Of a stretch of 64,000 nt of DNA, positions 61,359 through 64,000 are shown in pieces. Position numbers and translations under genes: made by a program. The DNA is from Bin52 sp965213935 (lineage in GTDB: Bacteria > Pseudomonadota > Alphaproteobacteria > Thalassobaculales > Thalassobaculaceae). The stretch covers positions 496,001 to 560,000 of the forward strand of contig CBDCAO010000012.1 in NCBI GenBank assembly GCA_965213935.1. The letters are read 5' to 3'. The notes below the pieces were generated by a model that was not told the origin of the DNA, ran no database searches, and saw only the letters and a list, made by a program, of their open reading frames with translations. Position 1 is the first letter of the stretch, and the number at the start of each line of letters is the position of its first letter.

Positions 61359-63659
61359 TTACCGACTCCTTGCCCTATCCAGAAGCATAAGTAGCGGCGG
61401 GAACAACAGAAAATCGGCAACCACTGCAATTATGACCATCAGTCCCACCAGCAACCCCAGTGTTTGATTGGTCGATAGCCCCGATACACCAAACACCAGA
61501 AACCCCAGTGCAAAAATCAATGTTGTAGTCAGCAGAGGGCTGCCAACCAGTCTGAACGTTACCGCGATTGCCTCCTCTGGTGACTTGCCCTCCGAGCGTG
61601 ACTTGCGGTACTTGGACAGAAGATGAATGGTGTCGTCCACGACAATGCCAAACGCAATAGCCGTAACAAGTGAGGCCGCGATACTAACGGTCCCCGCAGC
61701 ATACCCCCACACCCCCATCGCCATGACTGCTGGAAAGAAATTGGGCACCACACTCAACAGACCTAGACGCAGGCTTCTGAACTCAACAACCAAAAGCAGA
61801 GAGACGATCGACATCGCGATGAAAGTCCCCACCAACATTTTTTCAATGTTTCTCATTACCGAGTAAGCGCTGACAATGACAACGCCTGTCGCTCCGGTTT
61901 GCATCTGCGGCGCGTTCTCTTGCAACCAGGTCACAGCCCGGTTATCCAACTCAATTTGTTCCTTGACTGACATTCCTTTGATGACAGCCGTTGCGCGGGT
62001 TGCCGAACGGTCAAAGGTGATGAAATTGTTCAGATCAAGGCCGGCCGGGAGAGAAAGTTCATAAAGAAACAGATACTGCGCTGCAAGGTCCGCGTTCTCA
62101 GGAAGGACATAGGAATCGGCCGCGTCACCGTGCAGGCTCTGATTCAGCCGCTTCATGACGTCGGAAATCGAGGTGACATGAGAGACTTCGGGCTGCTCGC
62201 GCAGCCAGTTTGCAAATGAATCTACCTGATCCAGATATTCAATGTCGGTAATTCCCCCTTCCCGCCCGGCATTCAGTGAGTACTCAAAATAGTCCAGTCC
62301 CGCAAAATTATGGTTGATAAAGTCGGCAGAACGGCGCAGCTCGTAGCTTTCATCAAGAAGCTTGACATTGTTATCGTCTAGTTCAATTTTCAAGATCCCT
62401 ATTACACTCACTAATGACAGAATAGCGAACGACCAGAGTAACGGGGTGCTCTTGGAAACAACGAAGGTTCCTAATCTGTCGAACAGCTTTACTCCAATGT
62501 TTTGCTTGGACGGAGCGCGCATGGGCATCATTGACAACAACGCAGGCAGGAGGGTAACCGAAAAAACAAATGCAAGCATGGCACCAAACGCAACGATATT
62601 TCCCATGACCCGGAAAGGAGGCATCTCCGAAAAGTTCAAACTCAGGAAACCGATCGCTGTGGTGATCGAAGTGAGTAAAATCGGGCGGACATTAGTTCGC
62701 AAGGAGTAAGCGATGGCAGCCCTGCGCTCCATTCCGAGAATTCTTCCGCCTGTCATTCCTTGAATCAGGTGGACGGAGTGCGCGACGGTAATCGCCATCA
62801 GGACGAATGGCGCGGCGCCGCTCTCTGCGTAGAACTTCAAACCGATCCAGCCAGAAAGTCCAAAACTCGATGCCATCACTCCGACTAGGACTATGAAAGT
62901 TCCGCAAACTGCCCAAGCCGAACGCAGTAAGAAAATGGCCACCAGGGCCATCATCGCAAACGCAGTCGGTGCGAGAATGGACATGTCATCAGTCAATGCG
63001 TCCCGAACTGCCCGATCCAATAATAGTTCGCCATAGATGTGGTATTCAATGTCGGGGTACGCAGCGCGCTGCTTGTTGATAATATCGTAGAGACCATCGA
63101 CCACTTCATCTTTTGCCTGTTCCCGTGCCTTATCGGGAAGTGCGAGGCTGACGGTCAGCCCAGCCAGACGACCGTCACGAGAGACAAACCGGCCGACTGT
63201 CTCCTGTGTGGTGAGAGCAATAAATCGAACCCGTTCAACTTCTCCATCACCAAGAACTGCAGCATCGTCGACCAAAGGTTCAACGATCAAGGTGTCTCCT
63301 TGTCCTTCGGTGTGGGAATAGTTCGTAATGGAGTCAACGCGGGTAGAATAAGGCGTTTGCCACAGTGCTTCCGTTAAGTTCTCAACCGCAACAAGTGATT
63401 CTCGCGTGAAAACAGTGTCATTTGACGGGGCGACAACCACAAGAATGGCGTCGGACAAGGCGTAGAGATCTTCGAAGTTATCCAGTTTTATTAAGTGTGG
63501 ATCGTCGTGATTAAAGTGATTTCGGAGGTCTACGTTGACGGTAATAAGTTGCTGTACTCCTGCGGTAAGGACTGCGATCACCAGCAAACTGATGGCTGTC
63601 GTCCATGCGGGGCGTCCCACAACCAAATCGACAAAGCGGGACTTCAATTTGGATTTCAT
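61359..63659 (-). CDS. RND/MMPL-type lipid or sterol exporter
   Basis: A 766-residue inner-membrane RND-superfamily protein: one N-terminal helix (TTAISLLVIAVLTAGV), a periplasmic loop of about 190 residues, a five-helix block with FAMMALVAIFLLRSAW, FVLMAITVAHSVHL, LLTSITTAIGFLSL and FVFSVTLLPALLSM, a second loop, and a second block starting MLVGTFIAMSIVSLLLVVEF with FGIVVDDTIHLLSKY (conserved Asp-Asp) and TLIFALGFLVFGVSG. The fold matches HpnN (hopanoid) and BstA (sterol) transporters. It starts 36 bp after the stop of the cyclase gene, same strand, so co-transcription is likely. AT-richer than the core chromosome. Confidence 0.9.
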   Translation of the reverse strand: MKSKLKSRFVDLVVGRPAWTTAISLLVIAVLTAGVQQLITVNVDLRNHFNHDDPHLIKLDNFEDLYALSDAILVVVAPSNDTVFTRESLVAVENLTEALWQTPYSTRVDSITNYSHTEGQGDTLIVEPLVDDAAVLGDGEVERVRFIALTTQETVGRFVSRDGRLAGLTVSLALPDKAREQAKDEVVDGLYDIINKQRAAYPDIEYHIYGELLLDRAVRDALTDDMSILAPTAFAMMALVAIFLLRSAWAVCGTFIVLVGVMASSFGLSGWIGLKFYAESGAAPFVLMAITVAHSVHLIQGMTGGRILGMERRAAIAYSLRTNVRPILLTSITTAIGFLSLNFSEMPPFRVMGNIVAFGAMLAFVFSVTLLPALLSMMPMRAPSKQNIGVKLFDRLGTFVVSKSTPLLWSFAILSLVSVIGILKIELDDNNVKLLDESYELRRSADFINHNFAGLDYFEYSLNAGREGGITDIEYLDQVDSFANWLREQPEVSHVTSISDVMKRLNQSLHGDAADSYVLPENADLAAQYLFLYELSLPAGLDLNNFITFDRSATRATAVIKGMSVKEQIELDNRAVTWLQENAPQMQTGATGVVIVSAYSVMRNIEKMLVGTFIAMSIVSLLLVVEFRSLRLGLLSVVPNFFPAVMAMGVWGYAAGTVSIAASLVTAIAFGIVVDDTIHLLSKYRKSRSEGKSPEEAIAVTFRLVGSPLLTTTLIFALGFLVFGVSGLSTNQTLGLLVGLMVIIAVVADFLLFPPLLMLLDRARSR

Positions 63660-63695
63660 TGTGTAGGATCTACCATACTGGACATTTTGACATGG

Positions 63696-64000
63696 CTAAC
63701 CATATTCCCGGCCCGGCGGCATGTCTGGTCCGAAGCTGTCACGAAGACGGGCTTCATGGAGCCCCAGTGCGTGCAGGGGAAAATATTGTCGGTACAGGGC
63801 GTAGTCCAGAAGCGCTGTTCGGAAAAACACCCCCGCCCCGTCCTGCCTCGGCCATGTGCCGTCGGCGTTCTGCATATCGTTCAGGAACCGGGCTCCGTGC
63901 GACATCGCAGGCCAGTTTGTTTCGCTGGCCTCATGAAGAGAGATCAGGGCCCATGCCGTCTGAATGACCTGACTTTCCTTATGCTCGACATACTGGCCAG
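63696..64000 (-). CDS. oxidosqualene-cyclase-type triterpene cyclase, C-terminus (runs off the window)
   Basis: One hundred C-terminal residues are visible; the gene continues past 64000. SQVIQTAWALISLHEA, GARFLNDMQNADGTWPRQ, GAGVFFRTALLDYALYRQYFPLHALGLHE are present in order. The VxQTAWAL, QxxDGxWPxxxxxGVF and YRxYFPxxALG blocks match the end of oxidosqualene cyclases (sterol synthases); squalene-hopene cyclases usually have DGSW then GTGFP in place of GVFF. It would cyclise oxidosqualene to a sterol precursor such as lanosterol or cycloartenol. The RND gene follows 36 bp later, and a squalene epoxidase should be sought just outside the window. Confidence 0.8.
   Translation of the reverse strand, partial: GQYVEHKESQVIQTAWALISLHEASETNWPAMSHGARFLNDMQNADGTWPRQDGAGVFFRTALLDYALYRQYFPLHALGLHEARLRDSFGPDMPPGREYG

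Noticed and set aside
63696..64000. Squalene-hopene cyclase as the edge gene
   Set aside because: GVFF and the YRQYFPLHALG tail fit oxidosqualene cyclases better than the usual hopene-cyclase DGSW...GTGFP end; a full sequence is needed to be certain.
1..64000. CRISPR arrays, rRNA or riboswitches
   Set aside because: No regularly spaced repeats, rRNA-like blocks or riboswitch-like conserved stretches were seen on either strand.

Overview
The window is GC-rich (mid-60s % GC by eye) and reads as the chromosome of an alphaproteobacterium, probably a Rhodospirillales-like or uncultured marine relative. The reasons are a PhaR/PhaC/PhaA/PhaB polyhydroxyalkanoate set, a DUF1194 protein, the divergent tesA / ybbA-ybbP arrangement, a Bpt-type aminoacyl-tRNA-protein transferase next to a flavin reductase, and a KorABC-type 2-oxoacid:ferredoxin oxidoreductase. 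No rRNA, tRNA or CRISPR array was recognised.

Layout. (1) 1-4.3 kb: three co-directional genes, two BrxD-like (DUF2791-type) P-loop proteins and an SNF2 helicase. They look like part of an anti-phage module whose 5' part lies outside the window. (2) 4.3-7.8 kb: mobile-element debris (a truncated large transposase, an IS1595 tail) and an intact-looking IS1634-type transposase. (3) 7.8-20 kb: core and metabolic genes, namely an SDR, a PQQ-type sugar dehydrogenase, pdxH, a glycine-zipper lipoprotein, an NTF2-like protein, a dead Phd/VapC-type toxin-antitoxin remnant, argG, ybbP-ybbA/tesA, a frameshifted thpR, and DUF1194. (4) 18.9-32.2 kb: an acyl-CoA degradation operon (MFE-2-like SDR and hydratase 2, DUF35, thiolase-like protein, flavoprotein reductase, aminotransferase) facing an acyl-CoA dehydrogenase, followed by a PHA cluster (phaR divergent from phaE-like, phaC, an alpha-hydroxy-acid oxidase, phaA, phaB). 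(5) 32.2-42.9 kb: amidase with a GatC-like partner, an M23 peptidase, korC-korA-korB, flavin reductase, bpt, and a TauD-type dioxygenase. (6) 43.7-46.1 kb: a wrecked defence island with an AbiEi-type antitoxin, a double-frameshifted AbiEii toxin, and a helicase cut off near a decayed IS1595. (7) 47-54.6 kb: a molybdate/sulfate transporter, a hydroxyacid/aldolase/RraA operon, a serine hydrolase, a KDG-type kinase and a GST. (8) 54.6-64 kb: IS630, IS5 and IS21 debris around an AT-richer cargo.

The cargo in region 8 is the most unusual part of the window. It has a GOLPH3-like (GPP34) domain fused in one frame to a cytochrome P450, an RND/MMPL-type lipid exporter, and, running off the right edge, the C-terminus of an oxidosqualene-cyclase-type triterpene cyclase. 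Together they suggest a horizontally acquired sterol/triterpenoid synthesis, modification and transport locus. The cyclase and RND genes are co-directional with 36 bp between them. The P450 is on the other strand behind a fresh-looking IS5 copy.

Limits: no database search was possible. Family calls rest on motifs and remembered family patterns; GC statements are by eye; start codons are chosen from ribosome-binding sites and family length.
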